A DNA stretch of 21,300 nt from SZUA-584 sp964607965 (GCA_964607965.1 CAZSMH010000025.1:1-21300); one strand, 5' to 3'. Positions 1 to 8,133 are shown, counted from the first letter of the stretch. Program-made: numbers and translations. Notes: a model not told the origin generated them from the sequence alone.

Positions 1-20
1 ACCGGCTCTTTTAGCTTTAA

Positions 21-1220
21 TTAATACCTGTCTGCGTATAGCTTTAATGTACCATCGGAAATTGCCGCTTCTGTCCACTCCTTGGACTGCTGTTCCCAAT
101 GTTCCATCTGACGCCGCTGCAGCATTGTATCGTGCAGCTCTTCGCGCACGTCTTCGAAGGGTACTTCGCCGGCTAGCAGGCTTTCGCAGTATATTATGTA
201 AGCGCCAAGGTACGTGCCGAAAGGCTGCGAATACTGGCCTTCTCGTGTCAGCGTCTGTACTTTTTCTATATAGCCCGGTATATCCGATTCCGAGTAAGGA
301 CCGATAACCCCGCCGCTATCCTGAGACCCGAAATTGACTGTTTCCATACTCTCGGCCATAACGTCATCAAAACTTTCGCCGGCATCCAGTTTGGCCATAA
401 TGGCATCAAGCTTAGGTCTTATTGCATCCATGCCCCGGGATACGGTTTGCTCATAACGTGCAGTATCGTCTGAAGTATAAGCCTCATACGCTTCATTGAT
501 TATCGTATCGTCTTCATAGCTTACGAATATGTGCTTGACGAATTTATAACCTTCCGGATAATAGAGCGCCGTTCCCATCTGAAGCTGCAGCTCTATTGTG
601 TCAGGCTTTTTTTCAATGCTGCTTTTCTGAATATCAAGGTTGGTATCGTAATCAGAGCGCACATCCTCGTCGGATACGGTGATCTGTGCCAGATAATACT
701 CTTTTAGCCGGTTGAATATATACTCGCGCTCGAGCTCTTCGCGTAAGGAATCGGCAGTATAACCCATAGATAAGAGAAACTGTTCGAACTGTTTTGCATA
801 TTCTTCATCGTAATCAAGGCTCGTGTCTGCATCAACGGCTGCCTTCACGCTGTTTTCCACCATACTTTTTATTGTATCGAATTGGCTGTCTATTTCTGCA
901 ACGGTGGTGTTGTCAAGCTGGTCAAGACCAAGCTGCGCCGCTTTATCAAGCGCAATTTCGAAAACTGCTATTTCACGTATTGTGCCGTCACGGAAAACAG
1001 GCCAGTAATCCGCATTGTCCTTTATTTCCGACAAAGTGGTGCCTTGGGCGGAAAGCTTATACTCCATATGTTTGGTTACGGTTTCTTTTGTTATCGTTTT
1101 GTCCTTGTACTGTACTATCACCTGCGCATTATCAAGTTCTTCGTCGACTTCAAAAAGACATCCGCCGGAAAACACGAACAGCAGGCAAATAATCAGTGCA
1201 AATATTCGTTTTTTTATCAT
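21..1220 (-). CDS. Parvulin/SurA-like peptidyl-prolyl isomerase lipoprotein
   Basis: Likely an extracytoplasmic foldase, anchored by lipid on the outer face of the membrane, that helps secreted proteins fold. The 399-residue product starts with a basic n-region (MIKKR), a hydrophobic core and a lipobox ending in SGGC, so Cys21 is the expected lipidated residue. Residues about 35-180 resemble the SurA/PrsA N-terminal chaperone domain. Residues about 225-350 look like a PpiC/parvulin rotamase domain: KFVKHIFVSY matches the opening strand, GESFDDVMAE the middle, and GGVIGPYSESDIPGYIEKV and GAYIIYCESL the end. An insertion of about 45 residues seems to sit between the first strand and GESFDD. Start chosen by AAGGAG 7 nt upstream and the signal peptide. 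It is divergent from the E1 genes. The PrsA-like role is inferred from domain order; isomerase activity is not certain. Confidence 0.8.
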   Translation of the reverse strand: MIKKRIFALIICLLFVFSGGCLFEVDEELDNAQVIVQYKDKTITKETVTKHMEYKLSAQGTTLSEIKDNADYWPVFRDGTIREIAVFEIALDKAAQLGLDQLDNTTVAEIDSQFDTIKSMVENSVKAAVDADTSLDYDEEYAKQFEQFLLSMGYTADSLREELEREYIFNRLKEYYLAQITVSDEDVRSDYDTNLDIQKSSIEKKPDTIELQLQMGTALYYPEGYKFVKHIFVSYEDDTIINEAYEAYTSDDTARYEQTVSRGMDAIRPKLDAIMAKLDAGESFDDVMAESMETVNFGSQDSGGVIGPYSESDIPGYIEKVQTLTREGQYSQPFGTYLGAYIIYCESLLAGEVPFEDVREELHDTMLQRRQMEHWEQQSKEWTEAAISDGTLKLYADRY

Positions 1221-1272
1221 ATAGCATCTCCTTGCAGTTGGTTCTTCTTAACTAAAAACGTCAAACACAGAA

Positions 1273-1301
1273 ATTCTAACACTGATGCGCAAAAACGTCA
1301 A
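1273..1301 (-). promoter_or_regulatory. Sigma-A-type promoter for the foldase lipoprotein gene
   Basis: On the minus strand TTGACG (1301-1296) and TAGAAT (1278-1273) are separated by 17 nt, one mismatch from consensus in each box. The predicted start is roughly 45 nt upstream of the ATG at 1220. Confidence 0.65.
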
Positions 1302-1462
1302 CGCCGATAAACCGGGTAATAAATCGTATAAAAAAAGAGAGACAAAAGAATGGTTTTATGATAAAATGTTATCGTTAAACAGAAAATAAGTAATGGCTTC
1401 TGCGCATTTGTACGTTTTTTCGGGAAGCGCATGGCCGTAAAAGCCTAAAGGAAAGGTAACGG

Positions 1463-2416
1463 ATGGACTGTATTTCTATTAATAAGCAGTTATACGAGAA
1501 AATGCTGCTTATACGTTTTTTTGAAGAAAAGATAGCGGAATTATTTTTAAAGGGGCAGATTCACGGGACAACGCATTTATACGTAGGGCAGGAAGCCGTA
1601 GCCGCAGGCGTTTGCAGCGCGCTTGAAAAAAAAGATATTATATTCAGCACTCACCGTGGGCACGGACACTGTATTGCCAAAGGTATTGATATAAACAGTA
1701 TGATGGCAGAGTTTCTCGGAAGGGAAACCGGCAGCAGCAGCGGCAAAGGCGGCTCGATGCATATTGCTGATTTGGATAACTGCAATTACGGCTCTAACGG
1801 AGTTGTCGGAGGAGGAATACCGCTGGCTGTAGGGTCGGCTCTTTCGGTACAGATGCAGCAGCAGGACAGAATTGTTGTATGCTTTTTGGGAGACGGCGCA
1901 ACAAATCAGGGTACATTTCACGAATCATTGAATCTGGCATCCGTATGGCAGCTTCCTGTGCTTTTTGTATGCGAGGCCAACCAGTATGGATTGTCAATGA
2001 GAACAGAATGCGCTATGAATGTTAAAAAAATTGAGGTGCGTGCGTCAAGCTATGGCATACCGGGTAAAACGATAGACGGAAACGATGCTTATCTCGTTTA
2101 CAGCGAAACTAAAAATGCCAAGGAATATGTAAGGCGCAGCGGGCCTATGCTGCTGGTATGCGAGACATACCGTATTTCGGGGCATTCAAAAAGCGATAAC
2201 GAAGCATACCGTACAGCTAAAGAAATTGAGCAGTGGAGAAAAAAGGACCCGATAATAAGGCTGAAAGGACAGATGATAAACACCATGCAGATAAGCGAGG
2301 CCGAGCTTTCGGCAATAGAACTAAGCGCGGCGGATAAAATAGATAAGGCGGTCGAGTTTTCGCTAAGCTGCCCGTATCCTAAAAAAGAAGCATTGTTTTG
2401 CGGAGTATACGCGTAA
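1463..2416 (+). CDS. pdhA: Thiamine-diphosphate dehydrogenase E1 component, alpha subunit (pyruvate/acetoin dehydrogenase type)
   Basis: Alpha subunit of an alpha2beta2 2-oxoacid or acetoin dehydrogenase E1, which uses thiamine diphosphate to decarboxylate or cleave its substrate and normally hands the acyl group to a lipoyl E2. The 317-residue length fits the family. Visible motifs are HLYVGQEAVAAGV near residue 38, STHRGHGH near 62, GSMHIAD near 97, the diphosphate-binding GDGATNQGTFHES at 143-155, and GHSKSDNEAYR in the loop that is usually GHSMSDP. A purine-rich binding site (AAGGAAAGG) precedes the ATG. The beta subunit gene follows after 12 nt. No E2, E3 or lipoate-ligase gene lies in the window, so I cannot tell pyruvate dehydrogenase from acetoin dehydrogenase (acoA); the symbol is a family label. 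Confidence 0.85.
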   Translation: MDCISINKQLYEKMLLIRFFEEKIAELFLKGQIHGTTHLYVGQEAVAAGVCSALEKKDIIFSTHRGHGHCIAKGIDINSMMAEFLGRETGSSSGKGGSMHIADLDNCNYGSNGVVGGGIPLAVGSALSVQMQQQDRIVVCFLGDGATNQGTFHESLNLASVWQLPVLFVCEANQYGLSMRTECAMNVKKIEVRASSYGIPGKTIDGNDAYLVYSETKNAKEYVRRSGPMLLVCETYRISGHSKSDNEAYRTAKEIEQWRKKDPIIRLKGQMINTMQISEAELSAIELSAADKIDKAVEFSLSCPYPKKEALFCGVYA

Positions 2417-2428
2417 AAGGAGTACAGC

Positions 2429-3412
2429 ATGAGAGAAATTACATACGCACAGGCCATCCGCGAAGCTATGACGCAGGAGATGCGGCGGGATAAAAGTGTG
2501 TTTTTGATGGGAGAGGACGTGGGCGTTTATGGCGGCACGTTCGGGGTTGCAGCAGGAATGATAGAAGAGTTCGGCGCGGCACGTATAAAGGATACGCCAA
2601 TATCCGAGGCCGTTATAGCAGGAGCCGCAGCGGGAGCCGCTATGACCGGAATGCGCCCGATAGCAGAAATAATGTTCAGCGACTTTTTGACAATAACGAT
2701 GGACCAGATGGTAAACCAAGCTGCTAAAGCGCGGTATATGTTTGGGGGAAAAATAAAGGTTCCTATGGTAGTACGCACCGCCGCCGGGTCGGGCACGGGC
2801 GCCGCAGCGCAGCACAGCCAGAGCCCGGAGGCGTGGTTTGCGAATGTGCCGGGTCTTAAAATAGTTGTTCCTTCAACACCTGCGGATGCAAAGGGACTGC
2901 TTACAGCCGCGATACGTGACGAAAACCCGGTGCTGTTTCTTGAGCAGAAACTGCTTTACAAGGTTTCGGGGGAAGTTCCCGAAGGCGAATATGTAGTGCC
3001 GCTTGGCAAGGCAAAGGTTTGCCGCGAGGGCTGCGATGCAACAATAATCTCTTACGGACGCATGCTGCCTGTGTGCCTTGAGGCGGCAAAGCAAGCGGCA
3101 GCCGATTACGGCATTAACGCAGAGGTTATAGACCTGCGCACATTGGTGCCGCTTGACAGACAGGCGCTTATAGACTCTGCAAAAAAGACAGGGCACGTTA
3201 TGATTGTGCATGAAGCCTGTGAGACGGGGGGCTTTGGAGGAGAAATTGCTGCCACTGTTAGCGGCAGCGATGCGTTCTACAGCTTAAAAGCACCTGTGAT
3301 GCGCTATTGCGGCGCAGACGTGCCAATACCTTTTTGTGAATTGCTGGAGAAAGCCGCTGTGCCGGATAAGGAAGGCATTGTTGAAAGATTAAATAAGCTT
3401 GTTAATGGATAA
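2429..3412 (+). CDS. pdhB: Thiamine-diphosphate dehydrogenase E1 component, beta subunit
   Basis: Beta subunit partner of the preceding gene, 327 residues, a typical family length. The N-terminal pyrimidine-binding domain shows FLMGEDVGVYGGTFGV, DTPISEAVIAGAAAGAAMTG and a catalytic-loop HSQSPEAWFANVPGLKIVVPS near residue 130; the C-terminal transketolase-like domain shows EVIDLRTLVPLD near 230 and IVHEACETGGFGGEI. The ribosome binding site AAAGGAG lies 6 nt before the ATG, within the 12-nt gap after the alpha gene, so the two should be co-translated. The transcription unit ends at a hairpin 18 nt after the stop, so E2 and E3, if used, must be encoded elsewhere. Confidence 0.85.
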   Translation: MREITYAQAIREAMTQEMRRDKSVFLMGEDVGVYGGTFGVAAGMIEEFGAARIKDTPISEAVIAGAAAGAAMTGMRPIAEIMFSDFLTITMDQMVNQAAKARYMFGGKIKVPMVVRTAAGSGTGAAAQHSQSPEAWFANVPGLKIVVPSTPADAKGLLTAAIRDENPVLFLEQKLLYKVSGEVPEGEYVVPLGKAKVCREGCDATIISYGRMLPVCLEAAKQAAADYGINAEVIDLRTLVPLDRQALIDSAKKTGHVMIVHEACETGGFGGEIAATVSGSDAFYSLKAPVMRYCGADVPIPFCELLEKAAVPDKEGIVERLNKLVNG

Positions 3413-3429
3413 GAACCGGCAGGACATTT

Positions 3430-3460
3430 AAAATAACAGGCCTTTGCAGCCTGTTATTTT
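3430..3460. terminator. Bidirectional intrinsic terminator between the E1 beta gene and nnr
   Basis: Perfect 12-bp arms (AAAATAACAGGC at 3430-3441, GCCTGTTATTTT at 3449-3460) enclose a 7-nt loop. A-rich and T-rich flanks give U-runs in both directions. The right arm contains the nnr stop codon (3454-3456), so the convergent genes share the structure. Confidence 0.85.
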
Positions 3461-4980
3461 TGTAGCATATCTTTGGTTACTTTGGATATATGCCTTAACG
3501 TATCAGATGCGGTCATCGATAGCTCGCCTTGTTCTTCTGCCGCAGACTCGCCGGCCTTGCCGCATATATAAGCGCCGTATACCGCGGCATTAAAGCCGTC
3601 CATACCGCCTTCACATCCGCCGCACATCAGCCCGCCTATAACACCCGTTAAAACATCGCCGCTGCCGCCGCGCGCCATGCCTGCTGTTCCCGCTGTAACG
3701 AAAGCGGTCTTTGTGCCGTTGGTAACGATAGTCGTCGGGCCTTTTAAAAGCAGAGTAACGCCGAAAGACTGGGCGAAATCCTGCGCTATTTTTAGAGAGT
3801 TTTGCTGCAACTCCTCTACACTGTAGCCGCAAAGGCGCGAAAACTCCGCGATATGCGGCGTTAGGACAATATCGCCTGCAGCATCGCGCAAAACTGCGGT
3901 GTCCTGCGCAATAATATTAAGCGCGTCCGCATCGAATACCTTGCGGATATCGCAGTTTTGAAGCAGATGGCGCACCGCGGCAGCGCTGCCGCCGCCTACG
4001 GAAAGCCCAGGACCGGCCGCCAGTGCCGTTTTGTTTTCCAGCAGGCGCTCCAAGCCGGGTATACAGCCTTCCGAAAGACTGCCCGAAAAGTCTTCCAGCG
4101 CAAATGTCATGCTCTCGGGCAGGCGGGATGAGAATATTCCCTGAAGGCATGAGGGAACGCCGGCGGTTGTAAGGCCGGCTCCGGCACGCATGGCAGCGGC
4201 TGTGCACAAAATACCCGCGCCGGACATACCCTGGCTGCCCACTACACATGCAAGCTTGCCGAAGCTTCCTTTATGAGTATCAGGGCTGCGCTTTGGCAGC
4301 GTAACATCATTCGTTACCGCAAACATTCCGCCGAGGTCAAAACCGTAATCCGTGCCTATTTCCTTAACGGTCAATTCTCCTGTGTGCGCCCGCCCGGGAT
4401 ATATGAAGTGCCCGGGCTTGGGATACTGAAATGTGACCGTCTGGTTTGCCCGTACCGCAATGCCGCGTATCGCGCCTGTGTCTGCGTCTATACCCGAAGC
4501 TATATCGCACGCTATTATATATGCGCCGCTTAAATTGAGCAGAGATATTATGCAAGCCAAAAGACCGGTAACATCACGCGACAGGCCGGAGCCTAAAAGT
4601 GCGTCTATTACGACAGTATCGGCAAGATTTTCAATATGCGTTTTTGCCGTTTCTTCATCGGCTATTTCTATAATACTGCCTTGAAAAGATTTTGCATTTA
4701 TTGCTGCGTTCCCAAAAAGTGCTTTAAGGCTGCCTGCAAGAAGCACACTGACGCGGTAACCCTTGGCGGAAAGCTGGCGCGCCGCCGCGAAGCCGTCGCC
4801 TCCGTTGCTGCCTGTGCCGCAAACAACAGACACATTTTTTTCAGTGCCAAAACGGCCGGTTACAGCGCAGGTTAATCCGAACGCCGCATTTTCCATAAGC
4901 AGCAGGGAAGGTATATTAAGCTTTCCTGACATATAATCATCAAGGCCGCGCATCCGCTCGTTTGAAAGAACAGGTATCAT
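3454..4980 (-). CDS. nnr: Bifunctional NAD(P)H-hydrate epimerase / ADP-dependent NAD(P)H-hydrate dehydratase
   Basis: Repairs hydrated NADH and NADPH: the N-terminal half epimerises R- and S-NAD(P)HX and the C-terminal half dehydrates S-NAD(P)HX with ADP. At 508 residues it has the usual fused length. The epimerase domain (about 1-215) carries GTGSNGGDGFAAARQL at 55-70 and DALLGSGL near 126. The dehydratase domain (about 230-508) carries HKGSFGKLACVVGS, GAGILCTAAAMRAGAGL, FDADALNI, LTPHIAEFSRL, LLKGPTTIV and the catalytic GSGD, with Asp442. Its ATG overlaps the acpS stop as ATGA, with AAGGAG 7 nt upstream inside acpS. An acpS-nnr neighbourhood is common in Firmicutes. It is the last gene of the recX-birA operon. 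Confidence 0.92.
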   Translation of the reverse strand: MIPVLSNERMRGLDDYMSGKLNIPSLLLMENAAFGLTCAVTGRFGTEKNVSVVCGTGSNGGDGFAAARQLSAKGYRVSVLLAGSLKALFGNAAINAKSFQGSIIEIADEETAKTHIENLADTVVIDALLGSGLSRDVTGLLACIISLLNLSGAYIIACDIASGIDADTGAIRGIAVRANQTVTFQYPKPGHFIYPGRAHTGELTVKEIGTDYGFDLGGMFAVTNDVTLPKRSPDTHKGSFGKLACVVGSQGMSGAGILCTAAAMRAGAGLTTAGVPSCLQGIFSSRLPESMTFALEDFSGSLSEGCIPGLERLLENKTALAAGPGLSVGGGSAAAVRHLLQNCDIRKVFDADALNIIAQDTAVLRDAAGDIVLTPHIAEFSRLCGYSVEELQQNSLKIAQDFAQSFGVTLLLKGPTTIVTNGTKTAFVTAGTAGMARGGSGDVLTGVIGGLMCGGCEGGMDGFNAAVYGAYICGKAGESAAEEQGELSMTASDTLRHISKVTKDMLQK

Positions 4981-5354
4981 TTTGAGTCTCCTTCCGCGAT
5001 GGCGGAAGCGATGGCGTAACCGCCGTCGTGAGATATGGTAATATGTATGCGCTTTATGTTAAGAGACTTTGCATACTCCGAAGCCGCGCCGCACAGTGCG
5101 ACAACCGGCCTGCCGCTTTGCTCTTTTAGTATTTCTATGTTTGTCAGCGGAATATCGCACAGACCCAAGCCAAGCGCCTTTAACACGGCCTCTTTGCACG
5201 CATAACGCCCTGCTATGGTTTCTGGGCGGAACCGGCTTTCCTCAAAAAGCGACATTTCGCCGGCAGTAAAAACGCGGGTGAAAAATCGGTTGTTCTGCGT
5301 AAGCTTTTTTATGCGTTCTATTTCTACGATATCTATTCCTGTCCCGGCTATCAT
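4977..5354 (-). CDS. acpS: Holo-[acyl-carrier-protein] synthase (4'-phosphopantetheinyl transferase)
   Basis: Transfers the 4'-phosphopantetheine arm of coenzyme A to the acyl carrier protein, activating fatty acid synthesis. The 125-residue product has the family signature: GTGIDIVEIERIKK at the start (Asp for Mg2+), FTAGEMSLFEE, then AGRYACKEAVLKALG with the catalytic Glu/Lys region, and HITISHDGGYAIASA at the end. The open frame extends 13 codons further upstream, but the start at 5354 is preferred because AAAGGAGG stands 4 nt before it, it overlaps the previous stop as ATGA, and the family begins at this residue. Both flanking overlaps imply translational coupling with the hydrolase gene before it and nnr after it. 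Confidence 0.93.
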   Translation of the reverse strand: MIAGTGIDIVEIERIKKLTQNNRFFTRVFTAGEMSLFEESRFRPETIAGRYACKEAVLKALGLGLCDIPLTNIEILKEQSGRPVVALCGAASEYAKSLNIKRIHITISHDGGYAIASAIAEGDSK

Positions 5355-6256
5355 ACTTCCTCCTTTACTGCATTTACAATGGCGCGCGCGCACACTTCTG
5401 CTCCGGCGGCAAGTATTGCGTTAAAATCGCCGCAAACTGCGCCCGTGCCGAATGCAAACACTGTGTCTCCGTCAAACATTGTGTGAGCAGGCCTTACCGC
5501 CATTGCAATGCCGTCCTGTCCTATACACGCCAGCTTGTTCGCCTGCTCTTTTGACAGCGCAGCGTTGGTCCCGACAATCCCTATGGTGGTGTTCTTACCG
5601 GAAAAGTCTTCAAAGCAGCCGCTAATTAGCGCGTTTGCAATAGTGCCGCCCTGCATGCCCTTTATTTTTTTTCCTGTTGTGTGATCGTAAATATCGCCGA
5701 ACGCGTTTACCGCGAAACCTGCAGCGACAACAACGCCGCCGGGTAAAACAACTGATGCACAGCCAAAGCCGCCTTTAGAAGCGCGGGCAATACCGGCAGC
5801 CTTGCCGACCGTAGCGCCCGTACCGGCGCCAAAGCAGCCTTGCGAAAGAGGCGAGCCGCAGGCCAAACTGCAAGCTAAGTAACCCGAATCGGCGTTCGGG
5901 CGAACGCTTGCGCTGCCGACATCCAAATCATAAAGCACCGCCGCGGGCACTATGGGTACGCGGGCAGAGCCGGTATCAAAGCCTATGCCGTGCTCTTCCA
6001 GCCAGCGCATAACGCCGTCTGCAGCCGCCAGCCCGAAAGCGCTGCCGCCGCATAAAAGCAATGCATGCGCCTGCTGCACCGCGTTGCCCGGACGAAGCAG
6101 ATCTGTCTCGCGGGTGCCCGGTGCGCTGCCTCGTACATCCACGCCCGTAACCGCGCCGTTTCCCAGCAACACAACGGTACAGCCTGTACTGTTTTCAATG
6201 TCGGTATAATGCCCCGCAAGTATGCCGTCAATATCCGTCAAACATCCGCTATACAT
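5351..6256 (-). CDS. P1-family N-terminal-nucleophile hydrolase/peptidase (DmpA/NylC-like)
   Basis: Member of the peptidase S58/P1 family, whose relatives include L-aminopeptidase DmpA, beta-aminopeptidases and 6-aminohexanoate-oligomer hydrolase NylC. These are made as one chain and cleave themselves before a Ser or Thr that becomes the nucleophile. Here NTTIGIVGTNA at 222-232 predicts cleavage between Asn222 and Thr223. Other family motifs are GSAPGTRETDLL near 43, LLCGGSAFGLAAADGVMRWL near 67, GAGTGATVGKA near 143 and GGVVVAAGFAVNAFGDI near 173. The length, 301 residues, is slightly short for the family. The ATG overlaps the birA stop by 8 nt and the stop overlaps the acpS start. The physiological substrate cannot be told from sequence. 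Confidence 0.85.
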   Translation of the reverse strand: MYSGCLTDIDGILAGHYTDIENSTGCTVVLLGNGAVTGVDVRGSAPGTRETDLLRPGNAVQQAHALLLCGGSAFGLAAADGVMRWLEEHGIGFDTGSARVPIVPAAVLYDLDVGSASVRPNADSGYLACSLACGSPLSQGCFGAGTGATVGKAAGIARASKGGFGCASVVLPGGVVVAAGFAVNAFGDIYDHTTGKKIKGMQGGTIANALISGCFEDFSGKNTTIGIVGTNAALSKEQANKLACIGQDGIAMAVRPAHTMFDGDTVFAFGTGAVCGDFNAILAAGAEVCARAIVNAVKEEV

Positions 6257-7190
6257 ATCCGTTATCTCCCCGCAGAGAAATTTCTCCCGCGATAAAGCGT
6301 TTTTCGGCGCCTCCGCTGCGTATTATTATTGCGCCCGTATCATCAAATCCAATCAGTTCGCCGGTTATTTTCTCATTAAAAGAGCTGAGAGTTACTGTTC
6401 CGGCGACTGCGCTGCGTTTACGGAAAGCTGGCATAAAAGCCGCGATCCCTTCTTTGATAAAAATATCGTATAAGCTAAAAAAGCTTTCAATAACCGCCGC
6501 AGCCAGCAGCGTGTTGTTAGCTTTTGGGGCATATGCGGTTTGTGACAAGCTGCCTAGCTTTCCTGCATTTGTGTTTATGCCTATGCCGCATACTGCAAAA
6601 TCTATTCCGTCCGGGTTAAGCATGCTTTCGGTAAGTATACCCGCAGCTTTTTTACCGTTTACTATTATATCGTTAGGCCATTTTATATAAGCTGTTTCAT
6701 TGGAAGTTTTTTCTACGGCTTCGCATACCGCCAAAGCTGCCATAAGTGTAATGCCGGATATGCTCTCGATGCTTAATTTGGGGCGAATAAGAATCGATAT
6801 ATATAAACCCTGCCCGGGCGCGGACACCCATCTGCGCCCATTGCGCCCTCTGCCCGCCGTTTGCTCGCCGGCTATAAACGCTGCGCTGTCAAGCGCCACG
6901 TCCTGTGCTGCGGTTCTTGCCATATCATTTGTAGATACGGCGCTTTCTTTATAGAACACTGGTATGACGCGATTTATATGCGCTTTAACATACTCGGCCC
7001 GCGGAACTGCCGGAGGGCTTATAAGACGGTAGCCCTTTCCGGTAACACTTTCTATTACTGCGCCGTCGGCTTCAAAAGCTTTAATATGTTTCCACAAAGC
7101 GGCGCGAGTGATTTTAAGGGCTGCGCCAAGCTGCCCGCCCGATACAAAACCGTCTGCGCTGCTGAGCAGCTTGTATATAATATGTTTCAT
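6249..7190 (-). CDS. birA: Biotin-[acetyl-CoA-carboxylase] ligase / biotin operon repressor
   Basis: Attaches biotin to a lysine of the biotin carboxyl carrier protein through biotinyl-AMP and probably represses biotin genes. The 313-residue, two-function form is present: a winged helix-turn-helix at about 1-58 (GGQLGAALKITRAALWKHIKAF region), a catalytic core at about 75-255 with GRGRNGRRW at 113-121, KWPNDIIVNGKKAAGILTES from 170, and ICGIGIN-like CGIGINTN, then an SH3-like C-terminal domain ending the protein. CGGAG lies 8 nt before the ATG. Start and recX stop overlap by one base (TGATG). No biotin synthesis genes lie in the window, and I did not see a convincing BirA operator. Confidence 0.92.
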   Translation of the reverse strand: MKHIIYKLLSSADGFVSGGQLGAALKITRAALWKHIKAFEADGAVIESVTGKGYRLISPPAVPRAEYVKAHINRVIPVFYKESAVSTNDMARTAAQDVALDSAAFIAGEQTAGRGRNGRRWVSAPGQGLYISILIRPKLSIESISGITLMAALAVCEAVEKTSNETAYIKWPNDIIVNGKKAAGILTESMLNPDGIDFAVCGIGINTNAGKLGSLSQTAYAPKANNTLLAAAVIESFFSLYDIFIKEGIAAFMPAFRKRSAVAGTVTLSSFNEKITGELIGFDDTGAIIIRSGGAEKRFIAGEISLRGDNGYV

Positions 7191-7810
7191 CAGTCATACT
7201 CCGAGATAAACGAGTTTATTATATCAAAGCTGAACCCGCGGCGGGCGAGCGCATCAAATGCCTTACGCTTTTTATCTTCACCCGAGTGTCTGGATAACAA
7301 AAGCCTAAGCTGCTTTTGTACAGCTTCCTTTTCGTCATTCTCGGTATAGAGCGCCATAGCTTCTTCTATTATTTCACGCGGGAGCCCAAGCTCTCCTAAG
7401 CGGTACTGTACCGAGCGCCGCCCCAAACGTCCTGCGGAAACGGCGCTTTGCACATATTCTTTCGCGTAAGCCAAATCGTTGACATATCCGTAAGACTCAA
7501 GCTTATCAAGAGCGGCAGAAATAGCGTTGTCATCTATTCCGCGTTCCGCAAGCCTGTGCGCAAGCTCGCTGCGGGTGCGCATTTTACGGGAAAGCATTGA
7601 AACGGCTATATCAAACGCATACTGTGTATTGTCCTGCAGAACGGCCCTTTTAAGCGTTTCTTCGTCTATGTTTGTGCCTGTGCTCAAGCCGAACGTTACA
7701 AGAGTCTGCGCGCCAAGCGAAGCTATGTATTCTCCGTCCGCATAGATGTTGTATCGGTCTTTTTTTCTTTTTTGCGGTTCTATAGCGCTTATTACCAGTT
7801 TTTCTTCCAT
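7190..7810 (-). CDS. recX: Regulatory protein RecX
   Basis: RecX-family modulator of RecA filaments in the cytoplasm. The 206-residue product is mostly helical, with the repeated three-helix RecX units: AFDIAVSMLSRKMRTRSELA, then KLESYGYVNDLAYAKEYV (the classic G-Y-[VI]-[ND]-D motif), then RRSVQYRLGELGLPREIIEEA. The open frame runs upstream to 8116, but that part is antisense to the coat-like gene and looks unlike RecX. The ATG at 7810 starts a normal N-terminal domain (KLVISAIEPQKRKKDRYNIY). No convincing ribosome binding site precedes it; a TATAAT box ends only 7 nt upstream, which may mean a leaderless message. It is the first gene of the recX-birA-hydrolase-acpS-nnr operon. Confidence 0.85.
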   Translation of the reverse strand: MEEKLVISAIEPQKRKKDRYNIYADGEYIASLGAQTLVTFGLSTGTNIDEETLKRAVLQDNTQYAFDIAVSMLSRKMRTRSELAHRLAERGIDDNAISAALDKLESYGYVNDLAYAKEYVQSAVSAGRLGRRSVQYRLGELGLPREIIEEAMALYTENDEKEAVQKQLRLLLSRHSGEDKKRKAFDALARRGFSFDIINSFISEYD

Positions 7811-7817
7811 ATATCCA

Positions 7818-7846
7818 ATTATAAATGAATTTTCGCAAAACTTAAA
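7818..7846 (-). promoter_or_regulatory. Possible promoter for the recX operon (leaderless)
   Basis: A perfect TATAAT (7823-7818, minus strand) lies 7 nt before the recX ATG. The matching -35 region (TTTAAG at 7846-7841, 17-nt spacing) is poor. Transcription would begin at or next to the start codon. Confidence 0.35.
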
Positions 7847-7848
7847 GC

Positions 7849-7877
7849 GCATATTTTTTTCCGGCATGTGCAGACTA
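7849..7877 (+). promoter_or_regulatory. Possible forespore (sigma-G-like) promoter for the coat-like gene pair
   Basis: GCATA (7849-7853) and CAGACTA (7871-7877) are spaced by 17 nt. This resembles the Bacillus sigma-G/sigma-F type pattern (G-[AC]-ATA and CATNNTA), with one mismatch in the -10 box. No good TTGACA/TATAAT pair lies on this strand here, and the downstream genes look like sporulation genes. Confidence 0.35.
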
Positions 7878-7906
7878 TTATTTAAATACACTACAGGAGG
7901 GATAAC

Positions 7907-8122
7907 ATGCAAATAAACATAGGTAACATGCCTGAAATCGAATCCAAGAATCTGTCGATTATTGAAGACCAGCTTAAGTACGAAGCGCTTGCGACAAAAA
8001 AATGCAATGTTTATGCAGGATATTTTACCGACCCCGCAGTAAAGAGCACCGTCCAGCAGCTGGCAAACCACCACCGGGATAATTTCAACAATCTGCTGAA
8101 TTATCTTGAGACACATAAATAA
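7907..8122 (+). CDS. Small helical spore-coat-like protein (CotF/ferritin-like type)
   Basis: A 71-residue, all-helical, soluble protein. The pattern LSIIEDQLKYEALATKKCNVYA followed by DPAVKSTVQQLANHHRDNFNNLL is typical of small clostridial coat-associated proteins that pair two helices in a ferritin-like half bundle. There is no signal peptide or membrane segment. AGGAGGG stands 5 nt before the ATG. The next gene, 11 nt downstream, is a clear CotF-family member, which supports a spore coat or spore maturation role. Function is inferred from family resemblance and context; expression in sporulation is suggested only by the weak sigma-G-like box upstream. Confidence 0.65.
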   Translation: MQINIGNMPEIESKNLSIIEDQLKYEALATKKCNVYAGYFTDPAVKSTVQQLANHHRDNFNNLLNYLETHK

Positions 8123-8133
8123 GGAGGAACGTT

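Noticed and set aside
1..20. Possible end of a further gene at the left edge
   Set aside because: Only 20 bases are available, too few to support any call.
1339..1367. Promoter for the E1 genes (TAAAAT at 1362-1367)
   Set aside because: No acceptable -35 box lies at 16-18 nt, so the promoter of this operon remains unassigned.
6700..7350. Plus-strand ORFs opposite birA and recX
   Set aside because: They lack ribosome binding sites and recognisable motifs, and overlap confidently identified genes.
7811..8116. N-terminal extension of recX to an upstream start at 8116 (308 codons)
   Set aside because: The extra 102 residues are antisense to the coat-like gene at 7907-8122, are unlike RecX, and the RecX-type N-terminus begins at the ATG at 7810.
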